From the NCBI GenBank assembly GCA_963759095.1, contig CAVWYF010000038.1, positions 38,314 through 102,313 of the forward strand: a stretch of 64,000 nt of DNA, read 5' to 3'. Positions 42,706-51,591 of the stretch are shown here, one piece after another (position 1 is the first letter of the stretch; each line of letters begins with the position of its first letter). This DNA comes from Anderseniella sp963759095. GTDB taxonomy: Bacteria > Pseudomonadota > Alphaproteobacteria > Rhizobiales > Aestuariivirgaceae. The position numbers were made by a program, and so were the translations under genes. A model generated the notes under the pieces. It was not told where the DNA came from. It made no database searches and saw nothing but the letters and a program-made list of their open reading frames with translations.

Positions 42706-44061
42706 TTGAAATTTACCGACCTCGGCCTCGACAGGCCGTTGCTCAATGCGCTTGATGCATTGGGCCATGACGTGCCTACGCCTATTCAGGTGAAGGCAAT
42801 CCCTACAATTCTTGACGGACGTGACGTAATCGGACTGGCCCAGACGGGCACCGGCAAAACCGGCGCCTTTGCGCTGCCATTGCTGCAGCGCCTTGCGGCC
42901 TCCGGTGGCAAGCCCAAACCGCATGCCTGCCGTGCGCTCATACTGGCGCCGACCCGTGAACTGGTGACCCAGATCATGAAGTCCGTGCGCGACTACGGTT
43001 CACGCATGAAGCTGTCGGCAACCTCCATTGTGGGCGGTGTTTCCATCCGGCCGCAGAAAGCCACCATGGCGCGCGGCGTCGATATTGTGGTTGCTACACC
43101 TGGCCGTCTGCTCGACCTGATCGACCAGCGGTGCATGCGGCTGGACTCGGTTGAAGTGCTGATCCTCGATGAAGCAGACCAGATGCTGGATATCGGCTTC
43201 ATGCCGGCCATCCGGCGCGTTGTTGCGCTGGTTCCTGAAAAGCGTCAGACCCTGCTGTTTTCGGCAACCATGCCGAAGGAGATACGCAAGCTTACCGATC
43301 AGCACCTGAAGTCACCGGTGGAAATCGCCGTTGCTGCGATATCCACCCCGGCCGAGCGTATTGACCAGTCGGTCATGCATATTGCTGCCGGCAACAAGAT
43401 TGCCGCAGTGGCGCATCTGGCACGTGAGAACACGGGCAAGCGGGTGATCGTGTTTACCCGCACCAAACGCGGTGCAGACCGGGTTGTGAAGCGGCTTGAA
43501 CAGGACGGCCTTGTGGCAGCTGCTATTCACGGCAACAAATCCCAGGCCAATCGTGAAAAGGCGCTGGACCGGTTCCGCAAGGGTGCATGTCCGATCCTTG
43601 TCGCAACCGATATTGCGGCGCGTGGTATTGATGTGCCGGGTATCGAAATGGTCATCAACTACGAACTGCCGCATGTACCTGAAGTCTACGTGCATCGCAT
43701 TGGCCGTACAGCGCGCGCCGGTGAATCCGGCTTTGCGGTAGCACTGTGTGCCCACGATGAGCGAGGCCTGCTGCGTGATATCGAGCGGCTGCTGAAGCGT
43801 AAGGTGGATGAAGTGCCGGTGCCTGAAGGTTTGCCGGAAATATCCTTGCGTGACATTCCGCGCGAACCTCGTGAGCGTGACCCGCGTGCCAAGCCGCAAC
43901 AAAAGAAGCGCTCACATCAGTCACGCCGCCCCGGTGGCGGTGCTGCCAAAGGTGCGCGTACCGCAGGTGACCAGGAAAAGAAATCCTCACCGGGTCCAAA
44001 CCGGCGCCGCCGTCCGAACCGTTCCAAGCCGGGCGGTCAGCAGAAGTCACGCGCGGCCTGA
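42706..44061 (+). CDS. DEAD-box ATP-dependent RNA helicase, RhlE-like
   Basis: About 451 residues. N-terminal FTDLGLDRPLLNALDALGHD with the Q-motif TPIQVKAIPTI, motif I AQTGTGKTGAFALP, PTRELV, VATPGRLLDLI, DEAD in ILDEADQMLDIGFM, SAT in LLFSATMPKEIR, VIVFTRTKRGADRVV, DIAARGIDVPG, and HRIGRTARAGESG. A basic, Arg/Pro/Lys-rich tail of about 100 residues follows the core, typical of RhlE-type cold-shock helicases in alphaproteobacteria. TTG 42706 (KFTDLGLD) matches homologue starts; an in-frame ATG at 42586 would add a 40-residue N-terminus unlike the family. Confidence 0.93.
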   Translation: MKFTDLGLDRPLLNALDALGHDVPTPIQVKAIPTILDGRDVIGLAQTGTGKTGAFALPLLQRLAASGGKPKPHACRALILAPTRELVTQIMKSVRDYGSRMKLSATSIVGGVSIRPQKATMARGVDIVVATPGRLLDLIDQRCMRLDSVEVLILDEADQMLDIGFMPAIRRVVALVPEKRQTLLFSATMPKEIRKLTDQHLKSPVEIAVAAISTPAERIDQSVMHIAAGNKIAAVAHLARENTGKRVIVFTRTKRGADRVVKRLEQDGLVAAAIHGNKSQANREKALDRFRKGACPILVATDIAARGIDVPGIEMVINYELPHVPEVYVHRIGRTARAGESGFAVALCAHDERGLLRDIERLLKRKVDEVPVPEGLPEISLRDIPREPRERDPRAKPQQKKRSHQSRRPGGGAAKGARTAGDQEKKSSPGPNRRRRPNRSKPGGQQKSRAA

Positions 44062-44066
44062 GCCTC

Positions 44067-44170
44067 TAGAGCGACATGGGTTCAATTGAATCCATAAAGT
44101 TGCTCTAGCACTTTGGAGACGATCAGTTTTATGGTTTTTGATTGATTCAATCAAAAACCATACTGATCTA
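44067..44170 (+). repeat. Two-hairpin intergenic repeat, copy 4 (full)
   Basis: Full copy: TAGAGCGAC, ATGGGTTCAATTGAATCCAT, AAAGTTGCTCTAGCACTTT, GGAGACGATCAGTTTTATGG, then a second hairpin with arms TTTTTGATTG/CAATCAAAAA and ending CCATACTGATCTAG. It sits between the convergent helicase and CIA30 genes. Confidence 0.9.
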
Positions 44171-44175
44171 GGGCT

Positions 44176-44631
44176 CTAATAGTAGCTGAGCGAAGATACC
44201 GCCGCATCGGCATCGAATATGCGACCTATCGCAACGATGCCGATGCGCCGGATGTTTTCAGGGCGCAGCGGTTCATCTGTGCGATGGGCCTCAAAATTTC
44301 CAAATTCAAAATGGCAAAGTGTCCATTCCGCTGGCGCGGTGAATGGCTGGCGATAGGATTGCCACGGACGGGCAAGATCACTGGTGCGCAGGTGAATGTT
44401 GTAGGTCTCGGCATTGCCGATAAGCTGCAGTGCCACACCTTTTGCACGGGCTGGTGGGGGAGGCAGGTCTGCCGCGATCTGAATGAAACCGCCATTGTTG
44501 TCGAGACTGACACGACCGGTCATACGGGTGGCTGAGCGACCGTTGATGACTGTTTGCTCTATCTGCCCGTTCGACACGCCGCCCATCACCCGGTCGGTTA
44601 CCAGTTCCCACTGTAACTGGAGCGTGTTCAT
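44176..44631 (-). CDS. CIA30-family protein
   Basis: About 151 residues resembling the complex I intermediate-associated protein 30 family, a beta-sandwich galactose-binding-like fold: WELVTDRVMGGVSNGQIEQT, MTGRVSLDNNGGFIQIAADL, ALQLIGNAETYNIHLRTSDL, and NIRRIGIVAIGRIFDADAAV. Eukaryotic CIA30 helps assemble complex I; the bacterial function is unknown. ATG 44631 overlaps the upstream stop by four bases (ATGA), which fixes the start and shows coupling to the DUF2177 gene; an in-frame start at 44694 is rejected. Confidence 0.88.
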   Translation of the reverse strand: MNTLQLQWELVTDRVMGGVSNGQIEQTVINGRSATRMTGRVSLDNNGGFIQIAADLPPPPARAKGVALQLIGNAETYNIHLRTSDLARPWQSYRQPFTAPAEWTLCHFEFGNFEAHRTDEPLRPENIRRIGIVAIGRIFDADAAVSSLSYY

Positions 44632-45026
44632 GCGAATGCCCGGGTGGCAACATATCCAATGGTTGCGGCGGAGCCGGACAGCAATGTGCCCCACCCAATG
44701 TCAACGACGGTAACGGCGACGGGCCAGTTTTTCAACGTGGCCTGATTGGTCATGTCGTAAGTGGCATAGCAGAAAAACCCGAACAGAGCGCCGTAAAGGG
44801 CCGCTGTTTGCCATGAGCCGGTCTCGATAGCTGGCGCCACGGCGAAAATGATCAGGCCAACCACATAAACGGCATAAAAACCTGCAGCGGCGGGATAATC
44901 AACCTTGCCGGCCAACAGGTGCGACAAGCGTGAGAAATAGAATTTCCTGGCAATGGTACCCAGCCACAGGAAATCGATCGCGAAAAATGCGATGGCGGTG
45001 AAAATGTAGGCGGTAATCCAAGTCAT
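44628..45026 (-). CDS. DUF2177-family membrane protein
   Basis: 132 residues, four hydrophobic segments. AYIFTAIAFFAIDFLWLGTI, VDYPAAAGFYAVYVVGLIIF, ALYGALFGFFCYATYDMTNQ and VVDIGWGTLLSGSAATIGY match DUF2177, a family of small inner-membrane proteins of unknown role often beside CIA30-like or DUF1295/cyclopropane-fatty-acid genes. Conserved acidic and Tyr residues in helices 1 and 3 are visible. Probably transcribed with the CIA30 gene. Confidence 0.9.
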   Translation of the reverse strand: MTWITAYIFTAIAFFAIDFLWLGTIARKFYFSRLSHLLAGKVDYPAAAGFYAVYVVGLIIFAVAPAIETGSWQTAALYGALFGFFCYATYDMTNQATLKNWPVAVTVVDIGWGTLLSGSAATIGYVATRAFA

Positions 45027-45058
45027 TTTACTGTCAACGCAAAGCGGCAGGGTTTGGT

Positions 45059-45394
45059 TCAGGCAGCGCGTGCAGCATCTTCGATTGCCGGGTCAAGGGC
45101 AACCGTCAAACCGTCCAGTTCCTCACTGTAGATAAGCTGACACGACAGGCGCGACGACGGCATCAGGTTGGGCACCGTGTCAAGTGTGTCTTCTTCTTCG
45201 TCACGTGCTGAATACAGTTTATTTGTCCAGTCGTCAGCGACAATGACATGGCAGGTGGCGCATGCGCATGCACCGCCGCACAGGCCTTCCATGGGCAGAC
45301 CGTGTTCACGAATGATCTCCATGATGCGCCAGCCTTCAACGGCTTCCAGAACGTGAGTTTTGTTGTTGGTGTCGATTACGTTGATAACGCCCAT
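45059..45394 (-). CDS. 2Fe-2S ferredoxin (adrenodoxin type)
   Basis: 111 residues. Cluster ligands in LCGGACACATCHVIVADDW (three cysteines) plus a fourth in RLSCQLIYSEELDGL give the C-x5-C-x2-C-xn-C adrenodoxin/FdxE pattern. VINVIDTNNKTHVLEAVEGW is the typical N-terminal beta-grasp part. Electron carrier for a P450, oxygenase or Fe-S assembly; no such partner is adjacent. ATG 45394 (MGVINVID) is preferred over 45415. Divergent from the XRE-cupin regulator. Confidence 0.92.
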   Translation of the reverse strand: MGVINVIDTNNKTHVLEAVEGWRIMEIIREHGLPMEGLCGGACACATCHVIVADDWTNKLYSARDEEEDTLDTVPNLMPSSRLSCQLIYSEELDGLTVALDPAIEDAARAA

Positions 45395-45622
45395 CTTCGG
45401 ATTTCTCCGCTGCACTAAACTTGTTTGTACGCTAACATGTTTGGATTCGCTTGTGCAATGAAACTATTGTCGCAACATGGATGGTTTTCCGTAGAGGGGC
45501 TGTGCCGAAGTTGTTTGTCTTACAGGACATCTTTGAGGTATACGTTCTGGATAACGAACAACCAGAACAACATGGGTTTAAAAGTACCCATAAACCGGAT
45601 CAAATACCGGGGCGGGGCACAA

Positions 45623-46222
45623 ATGGCTACACAACGCGGACGTAAAACCCACACACCGTCTGATGTCACACCTGAACTGGGCAAAACCATCCAGCGCCTG
45701 CGCAAGGCGTACAAGATGTCGTTGGGAGATTTGTCGGAACAATCCGGTGTTGCCAAGTCGATCATCTCGCAAATTGAGCGAAATGAAACCAACCCGACTA
45801 TTTCAACCGTGTTTCGACTTTCACAGGCACTCGACACGACTATTGAAGAAGTGTTGAAAACCGGCAAGAGCGATGCGTTCGTCGACCATCAGACGAAGGC
45901 GGCTATCCCTCTGCTCGAGAGTGAAGACGGATTGTGCAGGCTGGCGATTGCCGGGCCCTTGAACCTTGTTGATCATATGCAATGGTATGATTTTCACGCC
46001 AAACCTGCCGGTGTACTTGAATCGGAACCTCATCCGCCGGGAACGATTGAACATCTCTATGTGGTGACAGGGCAATTGGAAGTAACCGTGGACGGGGAAA
46101 GCCGCCTGGCAAAGTCCGGCGAGGCATTGCGCTACCATGCCGACAAGCCCCACAAGCTGGTGAACACAGGTTCCGCTCCGGTTCATGCTACCATGGTGCT
46201 GGTTTTGCGCCAGCCTGGCTGA
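45623..46222 (+). CDS. XRE-family regulator with cupin domain
   Basis: 199 residues. Helix-turn-helix at about residues 18-72 (ELGKTIQRLRKAYKMSLGDL, SEQSGVAKSIISQIERNETN, PTISTVFRLSQALDTTIEEV), then a C-terminal cupin ligand-binding domain with HPPGTIEHLYVVTGQLEVTV and HADKPHKLVNTGSAP. Such regulators sense small molecules including amines and sugars. ATG 45623 is used; an in-frame codon at 45425 would add a 66-residue segment unlike the family. The target is not known. Confidence 0.92.
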   Translation: MATQRGRKTHTPSDVTPELGKTIQRLRKAYKMSLGDLSEQSGVAKSIISQIERNETNPTISTVFRLSQALDTTIEEVLKTGKSDAFVDHQTKAAIPLLESEDGLCRLAIAGPLNLVDHMQWYDFHAKPAGVLESEPHPPGTIEHLYVVTGQLEVTVDGESRLAKSGEALRYHADKPHKLVNTGSAPVHATMVLVLRQPG

Positions 46223-46312
46223 ACTTCTTTCAGGGTTGCTTCCGCTGACATGCGCAACTCATTGCAACTTCAATGAAGGAATGTTGCCGTTCTGGCATCT
46301 GTCCAATACATG

Positions 46313-46346
46313 AAAGCCCCGCTGTCCTTTTGGGAGGCGGGGCTTT
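46313..46346 (+). terminator. Rho-independent terminator
   Basis: Perfect 10-bp stem AAAGCCCCGC/GCGGGGCTTT with a 14-base loop, ending in TTT, about 90 bases after the XRE-cupin gene and facing the small membrane-protein gene on the other strand. It could serve both directions. Confidence 0.75.
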
Positions 46347-46428
46347 ACCAAAATCTGGTGCTGCAACCTGATCAGGAGATATATGCAATCCGTGCAGATG
46401 GTGAATGCTGCACGGATAAGGGGGCAGG

Positions 46429-46686
46429 TTAGTGGCAATAAGTCTTGATGATCGGTGTCGTCGGCAGGGTGCTTGCCTGATACTTGTCTATGGTGCTGTG
46501 AGCTTCCACAAGGCTCGAACACAGCCGCGATTGCTGTGACATCACAGAAAACGAATTTACACCGAGAACCACCAGAACCGCGAACAGTACCACGCAAATG
46601 CGCGCGAGCGTGTTGGCAACACTGAGGCGTTCGTTGGCCAGTTTCTGCCACGGTACCATTTGCTCGGATTGTGCTACTCGTATCAT
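46429..46686 (-). CDS. Small single-pass membrane protein
   Basis: 85 residues with one hydrophobic segment, ICVVLFAVLVVLGVNSF, flanked by a basic N-terminus (QKLANERLSVANTLAR) and a polar C-terminus with two cysteines (SRLCSSLVEAHS, KTYCH). A good GAGGGAGAGAGAG ribosome-binding site precedes ATG 46686. No family recognised. Convergent with the XRE-cupin gene. Confidence 0.6.
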   Translation of the reverse strand: MIRVAQSEQMVPWQKLANERLSVANTLARICVVLFAVLVVLGVNSFSVMSQQSRLCSSLVEAHSTIDKYQASTLPTTPIIKTYCH

Positions 46687-46955
46687 TCTCTCTCTCCCTC
46701 TAACTTAACTAAATGTTCCCAGGAGCCCGTTGATGTGTGCGGGCTTGATGACCATTTGTTTACTACATTGATCGGCCAACCGGTTCTTAAATCCCTTGTT
46801 AACGTTGCGCATTTCTGAACGAACAAGAGACAATTTTACGCAAATTTGCAGTGTATTTTGTAATTGCCCGGCACGCGGGAATTGCACGCTGAGTCAAAAT
46901 CGCTAAATTCAGCATGATTATCGGGGTCGATTCGGGTGAGAGGGTTACGCAAACC

Positions 46956-48012
46956 ATGATTGGTGCGTTCATTTGCGGTTGCGTAGGCGTTGAGCTTAGC
47001 TCAGACGAAGAAGCGTTTTTTCGTGACGCACAGCCTTGGGGACTGATCCTGTTTGGCCGAAATGTTGAGAACCGTAAGCAGATTTGTGATCTGACGTCGA
47101 GGTTTCGAGAGCTTGTCGACCGGGCTGATGCCCCTGTCCTTATCGATCAGGAAGGTGGCAGGGTGCAACGCATGGGCCCACCTGAGTGGCGCAAATATCC
47201 TCCCGGCCGCTCCTATGCCGACATTTACGAGCTTGACGCACTGACCGGATTGTCGGCTACCCGGCTGGTTTACCGGTTACTGGCCAGGGACCTGGCTGAG
47301 GTCGGCATCAATGTCGACTGTGTGCCGGTGCTGGATGTACCACAACCCGGCAGCCACAAAATTATCGGTGATCGTGCCTATGGCAGCAATCCTGAGCAGG
47401 TCGCATTGCTGGGCAGGGCTGCTGCGCAGGGGTCTGATGGATGGCGGGGTGCTGCCGATCATCAAGCACATCCCCGGCCATGGCCGGGCGTTTTCCGACA
47501 GTCATCTGGAATTGCCAGTGGTTGACGTACCACACCACGAACTTGAACAGGTGGACTTTGCGCCATTCGCGGCACTGGCCGACATTCCGATGGCAATGAC
47601 GGCCCATGTCGTCTACTCGGCGATTGATGAAGATGCACCATGCACTCTGTCTTCGAAGGTGATCGGCGATGTGGTCCGCAAGCAGATCGGTTTTGACGGC
47701 CTTTTGATGAGTGATGATCTGTCGATGAAGGCGCTGGATACATCGCTGGCTCACGTGGTAGGCGAAGATCTGTCCAATTTCAGGTCGTCAATGCATGCAC
47801 GCGGTGAACTGGCGCTGAATGCCGGTTGCGATGTGCTTTTGCATTGCAATGGCGACATGGAAGAGATGAAGCAGGTTGCAGATGCTGCCGGCACCCTGAA
47901 AGGCATAGCGGGAAAGCGGGCTCTGAGGGCGCTGTCATTCCTGCGTACACCGGATGATTTTGACGTGGCTGAAGCAGAACGTGTGCTGGACAGCATGATG
48001 GCAATGGCCTGA
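46956..48012 (+). pseudogene. nagZ: Beta-N-acetylhexosaminidase (NagZ), single-base frameshift
   Basis: Glycoside hydrolase family 3 enzyme for peptidoglycan recycling, removing N-acetylglucosamine from anhydro-muropeptides. The frame from 46956 gives WGLILFGRNVENRKQICDLT, PVLIDQEGGRVQRMGPPEWR and GINVDCVPVLDVPQPGSHKI, then breaks. The catalytic-loop segment GGVLPIIKHIPGHGRAFSDS (His of KHIPGHG) and LLMSDDLSMKAL (nucleophile Asp) continue in the +1 frame to 48012. Deleting one G from GGGG at 47429-47432 restores a full enzyme. Its place before scpA-scpB is conserved, so a sequencing error in a homopolymer is as likely as loss. An in-frame ATG at 46914 is not preferred. Confidence 0.88.
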
Positions 48013-48020
48013 GGGGGCGT

Positions 48021-48040
48021 TGCGCCGGGTGGCGCATTTT
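48021..48040 (+). terminator. Candidate terminator after nagZ
   Basis: 6-bp stem TGCGCC/GGCGCA with loop GGGT, followed by TTTT. Eight bases beyond the nagZ stop, so nagZ and scpA may be transcribed separately here. Confidence 0.6.
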
Positions 48041-48168
48041 CATCACATAGCGGCCACATCACTTGAGGATAAGTGCGTATAGCCACTGTCAGAGATGGCC
48101 AAGCACGCTATATCTGGTGTATCAATTGTGACAAACCCGCGACATGTGGGCATTGAAATGCGGATTTC

Positions 48169-48996
48169 ATGAGCAAAGATACGACAACTCCAGCACAAGA
48201 CGAGCTATGGCCGGATGGCCAGGGCCCGGTGCGCCTTATGCCGGAACCGGACGACGACGGCCTGCCGCTGATTGTTGACCTGGACGGTTTTGAAGGCCCG
48301 CTGGATCTTTTGCTGCAACTGGCGCGCAACCAGAAGGTCGACATCACCCGGATTTCCATTCTTGCGCTTGCCGAGCAGTATCTCGTGTTCATCGAAGACG
48401 CCCGCAAGATGAAGCTGGAACTGGCGGCTGACTATCTCGTCATGGCAGCGTGGCTTGCCTATCTCAAATCACGCCTGTTGCTGCCCAAGGAAGCCGATGA
48501 CAGTGATGAACCGCCACCGGAAGAACTGGCGGCACGGTTGCAGTTCCGGCTGCAGCGATTGCAGGCCATGCGGGACGCAGGCGCCAAGCTGATGTCGCGC
48601 AACCGACTCGGACGTGATGTGTTTGACCGCGGGTGGCCGGAACCTGTCGTTGTTGAAAAGCAGGTTGAGTGGAGCGATACGCTGATTGACCTGTTGCAGG
48701 CCTATGCAGACCGCCGGCAGCGCAAGGCTGCGCATCATAATTACGAGATCAAGCGGATGCCGGTGTGGACCTTGAAGGAGGCCCGCACAGCATTGGAGCG
48801 GATGTTGGGGTCCATGGATGACTGGGGCCGGTTTGACGCCTATTTGCTGGAATATCTGGCGGAGCCGGAAAAACGCGCATCCGTGCTTGCATCGGGGTTC
48901 ACCGCGTCGCTTGAACTGGTGCGTGAGGGTGTGCTGGAAGTGCGCCAGGAAAAGTCGTTTGAACCGATTTATATGCGGCGTTCACGCGCAGGTTAG
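48169..48996 (+). CDS. scpA: Segregation and condensation protein A
   Basis: Kleisin subunit of the SMC-ScpAB condensin, 275 residues. The N-terminal kleisin motif LIVDLDGFEGPLDLLLQLAR, then DITRISILALAEQYLVFIED and ADYLVMAAWLAYLKSRLLLP are diagnostic. The C-terminal winged-helix part ends FTASLELVREGVLEVRQEKS. ATG 48169 (MSKDTTTP). The next gene is scpB, 47 bases on, as usual in this order. Confidence 0.95.
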   Translation: MSKDTTTPAQDELWPDGQGPVRLMPEPDDDGLPLIVDLDGFEGPLDLLLQLARNQKVDITRISILALAEQYLVFIEDARKMKLELAADYLVMAAWLAYLKSRLLLPKEADDSDEPPPEELAARLQFRLQRLQAMRDAGAKLMSRNRLGRDVFDRGWPEPVVVEKQVEWSDTLIDLLQAYADRRQRKAAHHNYEIKRMPVWTLKEARTALERMLGSMDDWGRFDAYLLEYLAEPEKRASVLASGFTASLELVREGVLEVRQEKSFEPIYMRRSRAG

Positions 48997-49043
48997 ATGT
49001 TACGGCCCGGGTAAGGGTCAAATGGGGCAAGAGGGTTTACAAG

Positions 49044-49946
49044 TTGGCCAAGCAAGCTATGAAGATCGAGAACGGACAAGAGCCGTCGCATGACCTTGAG
49101 CATGATGTGGTGGAAGCCGCATCGGCGACCGATGGCATCGCGCCTGCACAAGACGTGCCACCTGCCGACGACAGTGACCTGCCGGATTACCTGCTGCGCA
49201 AGGGCGATGCGATTTCCGGTGTCATGCCGCAGTTGCAGCAACAGCGTGTGGTGGAAGCCCTGCTGTTTGCAGCAACAGGTCCATTGTCCGAAGCCGAGCT
49301 TGCAAACGCGCTGCCGAAGGATGCAGACGTGGCAGGTCTGTTGGCGGTCGTGCAGAAAAGCTATCAGACGCGCGGCGTGAACCTGATGCAGATTGCCGGA
49401 AAGTGGGCATTCCGCACTGCCGATGATCTGAGTTTCCTGTTGCGTGAAGAAGCGACCGAACAGAAGAAGCTGTCGCGTGCAGGGCTCGAAGTGTTATCGA
49501 TCATCGCCTATCATCAGCCAGTTACCCGTGCCGAAATAGAGGATATTCGCGGCGTGGCCACCGCCAAGGGTACGCTTGATATCCTGATGGAAATAGGCTG
49601 GATCAAGATGCGGGGCCGCAGGCGCACACCTGGCCGTCCGGTTACCTACGGCACCACACAGGAGTTCCTGGAACATTTCGGGTTGAACGAAATCCGTGAC
49701 CTGCCTGGAATGGTTGAGCTAAAAGGTGCCGGCCTGCTGTCGGGCAATCTGCCGCCTGACATGTTCATTCCAAACCCCAGCGACGATGACACGCTGGGTC
49801 CGGATGAAGATCCGCTGGATTCAGCAGATTTCGAACCGGAGCTTGAAATGCATCTGCCTGACGATGAAGAGGCTGACGATGCGGCTGCCGAACCAGATGA
49901 AGCCCTGAACATGGACTTGCCCGAAGTGCTGGATGACGAAGGTTAG
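49044..49946 (+). CDS. scpB: Segregation and condensation protein B
   Basis: ScpA partner in chromosome condensation, about 300 residues, TTG start at 49044 (ATG 49059 is an alternative). Two winged helices: QRVVEALLFAATGPLSEAEL, LAVVQKSYQTRGVNLMQIAG, then SRAGLEVLSIIAYHQPVTRA, EIEDIRGVATAKGTLDILME, and RRRTPGRPVTYGTTQEFLEH. The N-terminal 60 and C-terminal 55 residues are acidic, low-complexity extensions beyond the core family. Confidence 0.94.
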   Translation: MAKQAMKIENGQEPSHDLEHDVVEAASATDGIAPAQDVPPADDSDLPDYLLRKGDAISGVMPQLQQQRVVEALLFAATGPLSEAELANALPKDADVAGLLAVVQKSYQTRGVNLMQIAGKWAFRTADDLSFLLREEATEQKKLSRAGLEVLSIIAYHQPVTRAEIEDIRGVATAKGTLDILMEIGWIKMRGRRRTPGRPVTYGTTQEFLEHFGLNEIRDLPGMVELKGAGLLSGNLPPDMFIPNPSDDDTLGPDEDPLDSADFEPELEMHLPDDEEADDAAAEPDEALNMDLPEVLDDEG

Positions 49947-50036
49947 AAATTCAAACCTTGCCGCACAGTGAAAACAGGGTTGGTGCGACCGTAGGCGCTG
50001 GATAGTTGAGACGCGTTGGTGTAATCACCATTCGCA

Positions 50037-51155
50037 ATGACAGAAGTACTTCACAGAACGACCAGGGGCAGGTGGGGACCACGCGGCACGGCAGCGGCGG
50101 CGTTTGCCTCCAGCGTCACATTTGATGATGTGTCGCTGGCGTATGGCGATACCGAAGCCGTTCGCAACGTATCGTTTGAGTTGAAGCAGGGCGAGATCGT
50201 TTGTCTGCTGGGGCCGTCGGGCTGTGGCAAGTCCACATTGATGCGGTTGGCGGCTGGTGTCGAGCGCCCGGATTCGGGGCGCATTCTGCTCGACAATGCC
50301 GAAGTTGCTTCGGATACCAAATTCGTCCCGCCTGAAAAGCGTTCGGTTGGCCTGATGTTCCAGGACTATGCGCTGTTTCCGCATCTCACCGTAATGGGAA
50401 ATGTGACGTTCGGGCTTAAGGGGGTGGACAAGAAAAGTGCCACCAGCGCGGCGCATTCAGCCTTGTTGCGGGTTGGGCTGGATCATCTGGAGCAATCCTA
50501 TCCGCATGAGCTGTCCGGTGGTGAACAACAGCGTGTGGCGCTGGCCCGGGCGATTGTGCCACGGCCTGCCGTGCTGTTGATGGACGAGCCGTTTTCCGGA
50601 CTGGATCAACGTCTTCGTGAACATGTGCGTCACGAAACCCTGGCGATCCTGAAGGAAACCCGCGCCAGCTCCATTCTGGTGACCCATGATCCTGAAGAGG
50701 CCATGGGCATGGCGGACCGTATCGTGCTGATGCGGGCCGGGCGCGTCGTGCAGATCGGAACGCCCGATGAGTTGTATCGCCAGCCCGCGGACGCTGAAGC
50801 AGCCCGGTTTTTTTCGGATGTGAACGAATTGCGGGTACGCATTGTCGATGGTGCGGCAGATACGCCGCTTGGCCGGTTCGCGACCGACGTTGGCGAAGAG
50901 GGCGGCCCGGTGCTTGTCATGATCAGGCCCCAGGCGTTTGTGCGGACCGGTGATGACGATGAAGCATCGATACTTGCGCAGGTTACCGATCAGCGGTTTT
51001 TGGGCGACAAGGTTGAACTCTCACTGATGTTTGAAGGGCTGAATGAGGTGGTGTACGCCAGAGTGGCGACAACCGGGTGCCCGAAGCTTGGGGAGACGGC
51101 TCATTTCCGCCTTGATCACGATCATGTGCTTGTGTTTGACAATCTGGGTGGCTGA
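50037..51155 (+). CDS. ABC transporter ATP-binding protein, FbpC/PotA-like (orphan)
   Basis: 372 residues. Walker A GPSGCGKSTL, Q-loop MFQDYALFPHLTVMGN, signature LSGGEQQRVALARAI, Walker B VLLMDEPFSGLD, and H-loop LVTHDPEEAMGMADRI. The C-terminal ~130 residues form the TOBE-like domain of FbpC/PotA-type importers of iron or polyamines (VMIRPQAFVRTG, then LGDKVELSLMFEG). No permease or binding-protein gene is adjacent, and in most relatives scpB is followed directly by tatA. The permeases must be elsewhere, or the gene is a recent insertion in this conserved row. Confidence 0.93.
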   Translation: MTEVLHRTTRGRWGPRGTAAAAFASSVTFDDVSLAYGDTEAVRNVSFELKQGEIVCLLGPSGCGKSTLMRLAAGVERPDSGRILLDNAEVASDTKFVPPEKRSVGLMFQDYALFPHLTVMGNVTFGLKGVDKKSATSAAHSALLRVGLDHLEQSYPHELSGGEQQRVALARAIVPRPAVLLMDEPFSGLDQRLREHVRHETLAILKETRASSILVTHDPEEAMGMADRIVLMRAGRVVQIGTPDELYRQPADAEAARFFSDVNELRVRIVDGAADTPLGRFATDVGEEGGPVLVMIRPQAFVRTGDDDEASILAQVTDQRFLGDKVELSLMFEGLNEVVYARVATTGCPKLGETAHFRLDHDHVLVFDNLGG

Positions 51156-51286
51156 CACCATTTCACATATTAACCGCTCTATGTTTGTTGCCGCTATCTC
51201 GTGTTGCGGCCCATAGGGCTTTCTGCAATAGTGCGCGCGAATTACGAGAGGTCCGGGTGGGGCCTTTGTGTATAGGGAGAATTTAA

Positions 51287-51520
51287 ATGTCTATCGGACC
51301 ATGGCAAATTATCATTATCGTTCTGCTTCTGGTCGTCCTGTTTGGCCGCGGCAAGATTTCCGAGCTTATGGGGGACGTCGCCAAAGGCATCAAGAGTTTC
51401 AAAAAAGGCATCGCCGAAGAAACTGATGAGGCCAAGGAAACAGCCGCTGACGCAGCCAAGACCATTGAGCTGGAAGCAGAAGAGATGACTGAAAAGGCCA
51501 AGGACAAAGCCAAGAGCTGA
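51287..51520 (+). CDS. tatA: Sec-independent protein translocase TatA
   Basis: 77 residues: short N-terminal membrane helix GPWQIIIIVLLLVVLFGRGK with the conserved FGRGKI hinge, amphipathic helix ISELMGDVAKGIKSFKKG, then an acidic, Lys-rich tail. Pore-forming component of the twin-arginine translocase, which would export the Tat-signalled multicopper oxidase encoded downstream. AGGGAGAATTTA precedes ATG 51287. Separated from tatB by repeat copy 5, an unusual gap. Confidence 0.95.
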   Translation: MSIGPWQIIIIVLLLVVLFGRGKISELMGDVAKGIKSFKKGIAEETDEAKETAADAAKTIELEAEEMTEKAKDKAKS

Positions 51521-51591
51521 TTTGTTCTGGTGACCTCGCAGGCTGCTGATTGACAGCGGCCTGTCGAGTTAGTCTTGGCAAGCTCTTTCCT

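Noticed and set aside
46705..46887. 60-codon minus-strand open frame before nagZ
   Set aside because: No ribosome-binding site, no domain, random-looking composition.
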